Shown: one piece after another, positions 8,438-16,922 of the stretch
Layout: the number at the start of each line of letters is the position of its first letter
Position numbering within the stretch: the stretch's first letter is position 1
Assembly: GCF_030758935.1 (NCBI RefSeq)
Contig: NZ_CP132333.1
Coordinates: forward strand, 992,992 to 1,056,991
Reading direction: 5' to 3'
DNA from: Geothrix sp. PMB-07
GTDB taxonomy: Bacteria; Acidobacteriota; Holophagae; Holophagales; Holophagaceae
DNA length: 64,000 bases
Translations under genes and position numbers: made by a program
Notes under the pieces: model-generated
Database searches by the model: none
What the model was told of the DNA's origin: nothing
What the model saw: the letters and a program-made list of their open reading frames with translations, nothing else

Positions 8438-9946
8438 ATGAACCCGAAACCCCAGCCCGATCTACGCTTGACCCGATTGGCGGGGGTGATGGATGGCCGC
8501 TACGCCTTCCTTTCCCTGCTGGGCGAGGGCGGTTCCGGGCGGGTCTACGAGGTGCGGAACCTGTCCCTGGATCGCCGGGAAGCCATGAAGGTGCTCTCGG
8601 AGACGCTGCTCGATGACCATGCCTCAGAGCGCTTCACCCGGGAGGCGCGCATCGCCGCTTCGCTGGATCATCCCGGCATCGTGAAGATCCACGCCTTCGG
8701 CCGGAACGATGGCATCCACTGGTATTCCATGGCCCTGGTGGATGGCCCCACCCTCGGCGACCTGGTGGACAAGGGACGGTTGCTGGATGCGCCCATGCTG
8801 GCGCAGGTGGCCTTGCCCCTGCTGGAGGCGCTGGCGTTCAGCCACGCCCAGGGCGTCATCCACCGCGACATCAAGCCGGCGAACATCCTCTTTGATCTGC
8901 AGGGCCGTCCCTACCTGGCGGATTTCGGCATCGCCAAATCCGAGGCGAATGCCATGAAGACCCAGACGGGCATTCTCATGGGGACCCCGGCCTATGTGTC
9001 CCCGGAACAGGCCCTGGGCGAGGCGGTGGACGCGCGGACCGATCAATATTCTCTGGGCATCACGTTGTACAAGGCCCTCACAGGTCGCCTGCCCTTCCAC
9101 TCAGACAACCTGCTCCAGACCCTGGTGCTGCGGCTCAACGAGGCCCCGGAGCCTCTGGTGGTGAGGCGACCGGACCTTGGACCAGAGGTGTCCGCCATTC
9201 TCATGAAGGCGCTGGCCCGCGACCGGAATGAGCGGTGGGCCAGTGTGGAGGACATGCGCAAGGCCCTGGCAGCCGTCCTGGTGGGGACGGCTCAGACCTC
9301 TGCTTCCGCGCGGCTGCTTGAAGGCTTCGGCCCTCCGCTCAGGACGCCGCTCCCTGGCCTGGAGGCGACGGCCGAAGGCCCTGTGCTGGATCGCGGCTCC
9401 TTCGCGCCCACCGCCGAATTGCCGGTGCTGCCCAAGGGGCGCAAAGCGCCCTTGTGGGTGGCGGTGGCGGTGGCGGTGGCCTTGGTGCTGGTGGCTGGTG
9501 GCGGCCTTGCCTGGAGGCGGCTCCACCGGCCTTCCGTGGAACCCGCCCAGCCGGAGCGCGCGGTTCCCACCCAGGTTGCGATCTCGTCTCCATCCAAGCC
9601 CCTCGGCGCCGAGGTTTCTGGTTCAGTCCGGAAAGCCGCCGAGGCGCCGGTACCGGGCCCTGTTCCGGAACGGCGTGCCGTGGTCTACCCGCAATTGATG
9701 GAGGAGGCGGTGGGCGCGGGGCCGACGGTTGCGGGCTGTGCGGGACTGCGGGTGAATGTCTCCCTGGTGGTGGGAGAGGATGGCCTGGTCCGGCAGTGCA
9801 AAGTGCTCTCCTCCATTCCCATCGAGTGCGCCGAGGCTGCCAAAGCCGTGGCGCTGCGCTATCGTTTCAAACCAGCCCTGGATGCCCAGGGCAAACCTCT
9901 CCAAACCACCGTCGCGGCCGCAGTGGATTTCCCGGAGCTGCCATGA
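8438..9946 (+). CDS. Transmembrane Ser/Thr protein kinase with periplasmic TonB-type C-terminal domain
   Basis: 502 residues. The kinase domain covers ~20-280: glycine loop GEGGSGRVYE, K51, HRDIKPAN with catalytic D144, DFG at 162-164, and the activation-segment motif GTPAYVSPEQ. All key residues are intact. A Pro-rich stretch leads to one TM helix (~338-358). Beyond it an extracytoplasmic segment ends in a TonB C-terminal-like domain (~415-500; NVSLVVGEDGLVRQCKVL, ALRYRFKPALDAQGKPL). The start at 8438 was chosen for the N-terminus MNPKPQPD with GGAA upstream. An in-frame ATG at 8411 is possible. Its stop overlaps the OmpA lipoprotein start (ATGA), so kinase and lipoprotein are coupled. Confidence 0.93.
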   Translation: MNPKPQPDLRLTRLAGVMDGRYAFLSLLGEGGSGRVYEVRNLSLDRREAMKVLSETLLDDHASERFTREARIAASLDHPGIVKIHAFGRNDGIHWYSMALVDGPTLGDLVDKGRLLDAPMLAQVALPLLEALAFSHAQGVIHRDIKPANILFDLQGRPYLADFGIAKSEANAMKTQTGILMGTPAYVSPEQALGEAVDARTDQYSLGITLYKALTGRLPFHSDNLLQTLVLRLNEAPEPLVVRRPDLGPEVSAILMKALARDRNERWASVEDMRKALAAVLVGTAQTSASARLLEGFGPPLRTPLPGLEATAEGPVLDRGSFAPTAELPVLPKGRKAPLWVAVAVAVALVLVAGGGLAWRRLHRPSVEPAQPERAVPTQVAISSPSKPLGAEVSGSVRKAAEAPVPGPVPERRAVVYPQLMEEAVGAGPTVAGCAGLRVNVSLVVGEDGLVRQCKVLSSIPIECAEAAKAVALRYRFKPALDAQGKPLQTTVAAAVDFPELP

Positions 9947-10626
9947 GCATGACGAGTCGCCTTCTTGTCCTGAGCCTGCCGGTTCTGCTGGGCATGGCTT
10001 GCACCTCGCCCAAGCCTGTGCCCCAGGGGGCCATCCAGGTGCGCGTCACTTCCGAGCCGGAGAAGGCCGCGCTGTTCCTGGCGGGCCGTCCCATTGGCGA
10101 AGCGCCCCACGCGTTGACGGTGGCCTCAGCCGAAGATCTCCTCCAGGTGAGCGCCACCCTGAGCAACGAGGTGGTGGTGGAGAAGCGCATCCGCTTTCTC
10201 TCCCAGGATCAGGCGGAGGTCCTGTTCGTGTTCGGCGCGGGGAAATCCACCATGGCCAAGACCCTCGGGCTCCCGAAGATCCTGGTCTTCGACTATGGCG
10301 CAGGTGTCACGTTTGATCTGAACCAGGCCTCTCTGAAGCCCGGCTTCATGCCACTGTTGGAGCGCCAGGCGGGCCTCCTGAAAACGCATTTCCAGGGCCT
10401 CGATATCTTCGTGTGCGGCCACACGGATTCCACGGGCACCCAGGAGCGCAACCTCTCCCTGTCGCTGGACCGGGCCCGGGCAGTCTCCGGCGATCTCAGC
10501 GGCCGGGGGGTTCCCGCCGAACGGCTGAAGATCCAGGGCTTCGGCAGCCAGTACCCCGTCACGAGCAACGACACGGAGCAGGGCCGTGCCTTGAACCGCC
10601 GCACGGAGTTGATCCTTCCCCAGTAG
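9943..10626 (+). CDS. OmpA-family lipoprotein with PEGA-like domain
   Basis: 227 residues. A lipoprotein signal has its lipobox LGMAC (Cys20). A PEGA-like segment follows (~30-75; VTSEPEKAALFLAGRPIGEAPHAL). An OmpA/MotB peptidoglycan-binding domain fills ~115-226 (FDLNQASLKPGF, GHTDSTGTQERNLSLSLDRA, LKIQGFGSQYP, NRRTELIL). It should sit in the outer membrane and hold peptidoglycan. The ATG overlaps the stop of the Ser/Thr kinase (ATGA), linking kinase and envelope protein; the kinase's TonB-like periplasmic domain may touch this protein, which is inference. Confidence 0.9.
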   Translation: MSMTSRLLVLSLPVLLGMACTSPKPVPQGAIQVRVTSEPEKAALFLAGRPIGEAPHALTVASAEDLLQVSATLSNEVVVEKRIRFLSQDQAEVLFVFGAGKSTMAKTLGLPKILVFDYGAGVTFDLNQASLKPGFMPLLERQAGLLKTHFQGLDIFVCGHTDSTGTQERNLSLSLDRARAVSGDLSGRGVPAERLKIQGFGSQYPVTSNDTEQGRALNRRTELILPQ

Positions 10627-10635
10627 GGTTCGGAA

Positions 10636-11394
10636 TCAGGCCTGATCCGCCACGCCTTCCGCTTCGCTGAGGAATGCATAACCTCGGCCGTGTCGGGCGC
10701 GCACTGGCAGCGGCTCATCGGGGCTGGCCTTTTGCACCTTGGTGCGCAACCGGCTGAGCATCGTCTCCATGCGGCGCATGGCATAGATGTCGTGAATCTG
10801 TTCCAGGGCCTCTGAAAGCACTTCGCGATCCACCACTTCGCCGGGCTGATCCAGCAACGGGGTCAGGAAGCGGAGTTCATTGTCCGTGAGGGGAATGGCC
10901 ACGCCGGTGGGCGTGACCAGGGTGGAGCGCAGCCCGTCCAGGCGCCAGCGGGCGGGCGAAGGCTTGGGCCTGCTCACGGCCAGTCGGCGATGAAGGCTGC
11001 CAATGGCGGAGGCCAGCTCCCGCAGGTCTACAGGCTTTGAGAAATAGAGATCGGCACCGGCATCGAGACCCTGCACCCGGTCATCGGTCTGGTCCCGCGC
11101 CGTGAGCATGATGATGCCCAGGTGGGGCCGCTCCTGCCGCAGGCGTGACGCAATGGTGTAGCCATCCTCACCCGGCAGGCCGATATCCAGGATGACGATG
11201 TCGGTCTGGTGGGCTTCCAAGTGGCTGCGCAAGGCCATGCCGTCGGCCACTCCAGCGGCCGTGATGCCGACATGGGCCAGGCCCTCGAGCAGGTAATCAC
11301 GCATGACCGGCTGGTCTTCGCAGATCACCACCCGGATGGGGTTTGGCACAGGTGGGGGGGTGGGTCCGTCCGTCGAACGGGTGGGAGCGGTCAT
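10636..11394 (-). CDS. OmpR-type response regulator
   Basis: 252 residues. A receiver domain (~20-135) has the acidic pocket VVICEDQP, the phospho-acceptor D70 in ILDIGLPGEDGY, and Lys in FSKPVD. A winged-helix transcriptional domain follows (~155-245; LTDNELRFLTPLLDQPGEVVDREVL, then RRMETMLSRLRTKV, RGRGY-like RHGRGYAFL). The start at 11394 follows a GGAAGG site. It converges on the OmpA lipoprotein, with only 9 bp between the stops. No histidine kinase is adjacent on its own strand; the hybrid kinase at 5942-8377 is the nearest candidate. Confidence 0.92.
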   Translation of the reverse strand: MTAPTRSTDGPTPPPVPNPIRVVICEDQPVMRDYLLEGLAHVGITAAGVADGMALRSHLEAHQTDIVILDIGLPGEDGYTIASRLRQERPHLGIIMLTARDQTDDRVQGLDAGADLYFSKPVDLRELASAIGSLHRRLAVSRPKPSPARWRLDGLRSTLVTPTGVAIPLTDNELRFLTPLLDQPGEVVDREVLSEALEQIHDIYAMRRMETMLSRLRTKVQKASPDEPLPVRARHGRGYAFLSEAEGVADQA

Positions 11395-11759
11395 GCGGGC
11401 CTTCCGGTGAAAAATCTGATGACGAGCAAGCACTCGAAACCGCGGGGCATCCGCCGATCCGTTCTCGCTTCGTGCCCGATCAGGATATCAAACCCATGTG
11501 TCGTCTGAGGTGGGGCGCCGTTTTTCAACGATCCCCACCCGTCATCCATAACGTGTTCAGCGCGAACCGACCGGCATCAAATCGTGGAATTCCCTCCCCT
11601 TGAACCGTTATCCAAAAAGGGATCATCCACCTGGGTTTCCATGGATTGTAAGAAAGTGTAAGCAAATGCAGGACGGAGAGTTGGTCGATACCTCCAATAC
11701 TCAGGAGTGGCCCGGGCCAACCCGATTTGGCCCTTGTTCGCCTGTGCCCCGGAGATTTC
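11395..11759. other. Intergenic region between divergent regulator and giant lipoprotein
   Basis: 365 bp without a convincing gene. It must carry promoters for both flanking genes. I see a 7-bp inverted repeat GGGCCAA/TTGGCCC (11714-11733) close to the start at 11760 and a possible GTGGGG/CCCCAC stem near 11510-11540. No known riboswitch class could be recognised by eye. The 3' half (about 11590-11690) is less GC-rich than its surroundings, as expected for a promoter area. Confidence 0.4.
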
Positions 11760-14700
11760 ATGCGTCCTCAAATCTATCTGCCGCTCGCCCTGGCCCTGAC
11801 CGCCCTGGCGATGGGCCCTGTCGCCTGCACCAGCTCCACCTGGTGTGTCGATTGTGATCATGCGGTGGCCATCCTCGGCTTGAACTACCAGCCATCCAAC
11901 ACCTATACGGTGGGAACGCCCATTGCGGTCAATCCGCCCAATCCCTTCGGCGGCACGCCGAAAACCTACGACATCGCTTCCGGCACCCTCCCGGCAGGCT
12001 TGAGTCTGGACCCAGCCACCGGCCAGATCACGGGCACACCCACGGCCACCGGCGTGTACACAGTGACCCTTCGTGGCACCAACAGTGCGAACAGCGCCAC
12101 CCAGACCATCCAGATCACCGTCCTGCCTTCGGCCGCCCTCGGCTTGAGCTACGCCACGCCCCAAGTGTTCCCTGCGGCTCAGCCCATCGCGGCCCAGAAC
12201 CCGGTGCTCACCCAGGCCACGCCGGGAATCCCCACCACCTATGCCGTGGTCAATGGGTGGCTTCCGGCCGGGCTGACGCTCGGGGCTGATGGCATCATCA
12301 CGGGCACGCCCACCACACCGGGTGTCTATCCCCTTACGGTGACGGCGACCAACGGAACGCGCACGGCGTCGGCCTCGGTGTCATACACCGTAACGCCCGC
12401 GGGCAGCCTGGGGTTGTCCTACGTCACGCCCAAGACGTTCACTGCGGGCGCCGCCATCGCCACCCAGGCGGGCACCCTGGTCAACGCAGTCCCCGGCCTC
12501 GCTTCAACCTTCGCGATCACAGGGGGGAGCCTGCCTACCGGGCTGAGCCTGAGCAGCAGCACGGGTGAAATCACCGGCACGCCCACTGCCCCTGGCGTCT
12601 ATGCCTTCACCATCGGGGCCACCCAGGGGGCTCGCAGCGCCTCGGCCTCCGCCAGTTACACCGTGCTGCCCGCAGCCTCCCTCAGCCTGGGTTATACGAC
12701 GCCCCAAACCTTCGTCGTCGGCACCACCATCGCCACTCAGTTGCCCACACTGGCCAGCGATACCCCAGGTGTGTCCACCACCTACGCCCTCACCAGTGGC
12801 GCGCTCCCGGCTGGGTTGACGCTGAACGCCGATGGCACCATCACAGGCAAGCCCACCACCACGGGTGTATCCACGTTCACCGTGACGGCCACCAATGGCA
12901 CCCGCACCGCCACCGCCACGCCCACTTACACAGTGATTGCACCAACACCCCAGGCGGCCTATCAGAGCGTGACCACCAACGTGAACCTGCCCCTGACGCT
13001 GACGCCTCAGAACGCAGGCGGCCCCGTCACAGCGGCCACCCTGGCCAGCGGACCGCTGCCGACCGGCATGACCCTGAATGCGAATGGCAGCCTTTCTGGA
13101 ACCCCCACCACCACAGGAGCCTTCCCCTTCACGGTGCAGCTTTGCAACGGCGCCGGGTGCACGACCACTGGCACGGCCGTGATCACGGTGAACGCCAACG
13201 GGGTTCCGCCCCTGAAGGCCTCCTATCTGGATGGCAACGGCCTGGTGGCCACGCCCCTGTCGGTGCCGCCCACAGTGACCATCGGTGGGCCCATCACGGC
13301 CGCGACCTTGCAAAGTGGAACCCTTCCCGCAGGCATGACCCTCGATTCGCAGGGAAACATCGCGGGCACGCCCACGACGGCCGGCAGCTCGCTCCTGCTT
13401 GTCACCCTCGCCAATGCCGCAGGCGCCCTGGAGACGGTGCCTGTGACGATCACGATCAGCGCCAGCGCCAGCACTTTGGCCGCCACCTATCCCACCAGCT
13501 CTGGCCAGGTGGGGACGCCGCTCGCGGTGGAGCCGACTGTCACCAGCGGCGGTCCCGTGGTCTCGGCGGCTCAGCTCGGCGGAACGCTGCCTCCCGGCAT
13601 GACTCTGGATAGCAGGGGCCGCATCATCGGAACACCCACCCAGGCTGGAAGCTACTCGGCCCAAATCCGGCTCTGCAACGCCAGCGGCGGATGCACCACG
13701 CAGACGGCTCAGATCGATGTGAACACAGCCGCTGCCAGCGGTCTCGTGGCCGCCTACGCGGACGCGGCGGGAACCCTGGGCAACCCCCTGGCGGTTCCGC
13801 CTTCCATCACCAGCGGCGGACCTGTGACCACGGCCACCCTGCTGAGTGGAAGCCTGCCTCCCGGGATGACCCTGAACCCGAATGGCAGCATCACGGGAAC
13901 CCCGACCCAGCGCGGCACCTACAACCTGACCATCCAGCTCTGCAACGGAGCCGGTGGCTGCACGGTGCAGTCGGTCACCCTCACCGTGACGGACCCTGCT
14001 CCGGCGGTGAGTCCCCTTTCCATCACGGAAACCCTTGGTGCCACCAACACGCTGACCCCCGCCAACACGGGTGGCCCCATTACCTCCGCCAGCATCACCG
14101 CTGGAGGGCCATTGCCTTCGGGCCTCACGTTGAACGCCAACGGCACCATCAGCCAGGCGGGCACGACTCCCATCGGAACCTACGGCCCCTACACCGTGAA
14201 CTACTGCAACTCGGGCGGCTGCTTGCCCTCCACGGTGACCATTGTCGTGAACCTCACGGCGCCGACGGCTTTGCACTACGCGACGCCGACCACGTACACC
14301 ACCACGGTGGCCATCACCGACAACCAGCCGAACCCGACCGGGGGCACGCCCTCCACCTATGCCGTGACCGCGGGAACCCTGCCTGCGGGGCTCACCCTCA
14401 ACACGTCGACGGGGGTGATTTCGGGGACGCCGACCGCCGCCACCGCCGGGGCTGTGAGTGTCACGATTCGCGGCAGCAATGGCGCGGGTGGCGTCAACCA
14501 GGTCCTCAGCATCACGGTGCTCGCCTATCCCACGGCGAACCTCTCCTCCAATCCTTCCACTGTTCCCGTGGATCAGTCATCCAGCCTCACCGTGCTCTTC
14601 ACGGGCAGTGCTGATGGCAAGGCTGTGCTCACGGGGGATGGCATCGCCACGCCCCTGTCGATCACCTCCGGAACCTCCGTGCCCACGGGCGTGGTGAGTG

Positions 14701-16889
14701 CTGCGGGCACCACCCGGAACTACCTCCTGACCGTGACCAGTCCCCAGGGTTACGTCGCAACGTCGGCCACTTCGGTGCAGTGGGTGGCCGTCCCCTCGGA
14801 TACCTGGACCGTGACGATCCCACAGGGCGGCGGCGGCCCCTTGACACCCGGCGGCGGCAGCCTGCTCAACGGGCAGATCTCCATCACGGTGCCCGACCAG
14901 GGCCAGGCCATCTGCGGGAATGTCGTCCTCACCGTCAACAAGGAAGCCTCCCTTCCAGGCGCCATCGTCGCGAGTGCCCGCGACTACTCCCACACCTTCA
15001 ACATCGCTTCCAACCTGGGCTACCCCTTCCGGGTGCCCATCACGATCACCCTTGCCTACGATCCCACCCTGGCCTCTCCGAACCTGGCCAGCACGGATCT
15101 GCCCATGGCCTTCTACTGGGATCCCAGCTACAGCAAGTGGGTGTCCACCGGCGTGAAATCCGTGGACACCACCAACCACAAGGTGACCTTCACGACACTG
15201 CTGCCCGGCCGTTACGCGGTGCTGGGCATTCCTGGACTCTCGCCTGCCAACCAGTCCCTGGGCTTCACCAGCGGCGTCGATGACTGGCGCCAGAACAACC
15301 CGGCGGTCTACGATCTGCCCGGCGGCGCCAGCCTCGGCATGGGTTCCTTCGCCTCGTGGTTCCTCCCCTTCATGAAGGCGGGCAACGGCGGCACCGGGCT
15401 CTACAACCAGTTTCCCACCATCAGTGATGCCAATGCCGCGGCGCTCATCAGCCGCCTGGCCAACGGCACCATGGACAGCTGGAACGCCCTCTGGCAGCAG
15501 AGCGCCTACACCTTGACGACCAAGCAGACGGAGCTGGCCCTTCTGACCGGCCTGATGGTGACGGGACAATCCCAGATCCTGCTCATGGCCGATGGGCACC
15601 CGGCGGTGAACACAGCCCTGGCAACGGCGGTCTATGGGTTCAATAGCTCCACCAACAAGTTCAATGTCATGGATCCCAACTACCCCGGCAACGCCCTCAC
15701 CATCACCTGGGACCCCACCTTGAATTCAGGTGTTGGCGACTTCACGGCCTACGATCGGGCCGCCGGGTACAGCCCCGCCCTGACGACCTATGCCTTTGAA
15801 GGCCAGACCAGTGTTCACCGCCTGGCGGACTATGACCGAGTCTTCTCCGGGGCGGCCTCCAGCTTCCCTGCGGCCACCTTTGCCAGCATCGACATTTCGA
15901 ATATTGCCGGTGCTTCCAATCCCGACCTCACCCAGGATGTGGTGGTCAGCAGCAACCTGAATGTCACGGTCTCCGGCACCGTCACCAATGGCGATGAAAC
16001 CGCCACCCACATCTACTGGAGCCAGAACGGCAGTGCTCCCCGGGTGGCCGTGCCGCTGACGGGCAACGCCTTCACGTTCACCATCCCGGCCCTGGCGGAT
16101 CCCTATGGAACCACCATCGCCCTGGAAACCACTTCCACACCGTGCGATCCGACCTTCTCCCACTCGGGCTTCAAGAAGTTCGTACTGAAGCAGAGCGGGC
16201 TGAGCCCCTGGTTCCCCAACATGTGTTTCGAGAGCGGAAACACCACGCCGTGGATTCTTCAGCAGAGTTCCAACAGCGGCCTCGTCTATCCCACGGATGC
16301 CCCCGCGGCCCTTCAGGCCAATGCCACGCCCAGCTGGAATGCCCAGGGCGAGATCAGCAACTATGCCGTCACCGGCACCTGGTCTGCGGGCAGCGCGGAC
16401 AGTGCCATTGTCACACCAGGCAACGATGCCCGGGTGTCTTCCCTTCCCATGGTGCTGGATGGCGGCTACGCCTTCCGTGTCAATGATCCTGCCAGCGGCT
16501 CCCACATCAGCCGCCTCTACCAGGACATCACGGTGCCCGCCACGGTCGCCCGGCCCAAGCTTGGTTTCTACTGGGCCGCGGTGCTGGAAGACAATGGCCA
16601 TCCGGCCAGCCAACAGCCCTATGTAGAAGTGCTGGTCCAAGACTTGGACTCCATCGTCAATGGACACCCCGAGAACCTCTTCTACAAGTATTTCTATGCC
16701 AACGACACCAAGTACGTGGGCTGGGTGAAGGGCACTGGCCTCTGGTGGGGCATCCCCTGGCAGAAGGTGAACCTGAACCTGGGTTCCGGCCGCGCGGGCC
16801 ATCATCTGCGGGTTCGGGTGACCGCTGCGGATTGCACCAATGGCGGACACGGCGGCGTTGCCTACATCGACAGCGCCAGCTGCAACTAG
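11760..16889 (+). CDS. Giant lipoprotein with ten putative Ig repeats and a papain-like but Cys-less module
   Basis: 1709 residues. A lipoprotein signal (MRPQIYLPLALALTALAMG) ends in a VAC lipobox, so the protein is membrane-anchored. Residues ~45-925 hold about ten ~88-residue He_PIG (putative Ig) repeats, each with the core LPAGLTLN..GxITGTPT..G.Y..TV. Four central repeats share CNGAGG cysteine loops. A beta-rich linker follows (~1000-1150). Then comes a region resembling a C39/papain-like fold (ASLGMGSFASWF at ~1190, His ~1280, VMDPNYPGN ~1303), in which the expected Cys is Ser1191. The C-terminal ~220 residues look like a jelly-roll binding domain. Probably a surface adhesin or polymer-binding protein; actual ligand unknown. 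The start at 11760 has CCGGAG upstream. Confidence 0.85.
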   Translation: MRPQIYLPLALALTALAMGPVACTSSTWCVDCDHAVAILGLNYQPSNTYTVGTPIAVNPPNPFGGTPKTYDIASGTLPAGLSLDPATGQITGTPTATGVYTVTLRGTNSANSATQTIQITVLPSAALGLSYATPQVFPAAQPIAAQNPVLTQATPGIPTTYAVVNGWLPAGLTLGADGIITGTPTTPGVYPLTVTATNGTRTASASVSYTVTPAGSLGLSYVTPKTFTAGAAIATQAGTLVNAVPGLASTFAITGGSLPTGLSLSSSTGEITGTPTAPGVYAFTIGATQGARSASASASYTVLPAASLSLGYTTPQTFVVGTTIATQLPTLASDTPGVSTTYALTSGALPAGLTLNADGTITGKPTTTGVSTFTVTATNGTRTATATPTYTVIAPTPQAAYQSVTTNVNLPLTLTPQNAGGPVTAATLASGPLPTGMTLNANGSLSGTPTTTGAFPFTVQLCNGAGCTTTGTAVITVNANGVPPLKASYLDGNGLVATPLSVPPTVTIGGPITAATLQSGTLPAGMTLDSQGNIAGTPTTAGSSLLLVTLANAAGALETVPVTITISASASTLAATYPTSSGQVGTPLAVEPTVTSGGPVVSAAQLGGTLPPGMTLDSRGRIIGTPTQAGSYSAQIRLCNASGGCTTQTAQIDVNTAAASGLVAAYADAAGTLGNPLAVPPSITSGGPVTTATLLSGSLPPGMTLNPNGSITGTPTQRGTYNLTIQLCNGAGGCTVQSVTLTVTDPAPAVSPLSITETLGATNTLTPANTGGPITSASITAGGPLPSGLTLNANGTISQAGTTPIGTYGPYTVNYCNSGGCLPSTVTIVVNLTAPTALHYATPTTYTTTVAITDNQPNPTGGTPSTYAVTAGTLPAGLTLNTSTGVISGTPTAATAGAVSVTIRGSNGAGGVNQVLSITVLAYPTANLSSNPSTVPVDQSSSLTVLFTGSADGKAVLTGDGIATPLSITSGTSVPTGVVSAAGTTRNYLLTVTSPQGYVATSATSVQWVAVPSDTWTVTIPQGGGGPLTPGGGSLLNGQISITVPDQGQAICGNVVLTVNKEASLPGAIVASARDYSHTFNIASNLGYPFRVPITITLAYDPTLASPNLASTDLPMAFYWDPSYSKWVSTGVKSVDTTNHKVTFTTLLPGRYAVLGIPGLSPANQSLGFTSGVDDWRQNNPAVYDLPGGASLGMGSFASWFLPFMKAGNGGTGLYNQFPTISDANAAALISRLANGTMDSWNALWQQSAYTLTTKQTELALLTGLMVTGQSQILLMADGHPAVNTALATAVYGFNSSTNKFNVMDPNYPGNALTITWDPTLNSGVGDFTAYDRAAGYSPALTTYAFEGQTSVHRLADYDRVFSGAASSFPAATFASIDISNIAGASNPDLTQDVVVSSNLNVTVSGTVTNGDETATHIYWSQNGSAPRVAVPLTGNAFTFTIPALADPYGTTIALETTSTPCDPTFSHSGFKKFVLKQSGLSPWFPNMCFESGNTTPWILQQSSNSGLVYPTDAPAALQANATPSWNAQGEISNYAVTGTWSAGSADSAIVTPGNDARVSSLPMVLDGGYAFRVNDPASGSHISRLYQDITVPATVARPKLGFYWAAVLEDNGHPASQQPYVEVLVQDLDSIVNGHPENLFYKYFYANDTKYVGWVKGTGLWWGIPWQKVNLNLGSGRAGHHLRVRVTAADCTNGGHGGVAYIDSASCN

Positions 16890-16922
16890 CCACCGCCCCC
16901 CATGCTGATTCCCGGAGTTTCC

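Noticed and set aside
10631-10649. Near-perfect palindrome CGGAATCAGGCCTGATCCG between the OmpA and response-regulator genes
   Set aside because: It overlaps the last codons of the regulator and has no T-tract; the short arms could be chance in coding sequence.
11395-11759. Possible riboswitch before the giant lipoprotein
   Set aside because: Small stems are visible but no conserved core of c-di-GMP or any other known class could be matched by eye.
12504-14276. Long minus-strand open frame (590 codons) rich in Gly, His and Arg
   Set aside because: It is the antisense shadow of the Ig-repeat gene; the plus-strand product has a clear signal peptide and repeats, while this one has the low-complexity make-up of GC-rich antisense.
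11760-14500. Repeated DNA that could be taken for a CRISPR or tandem DNA repeat
   Set aside because: The periodicity is ~260-270 bp, is imperfect and follows the codon frame of Ig-like protein repeats.
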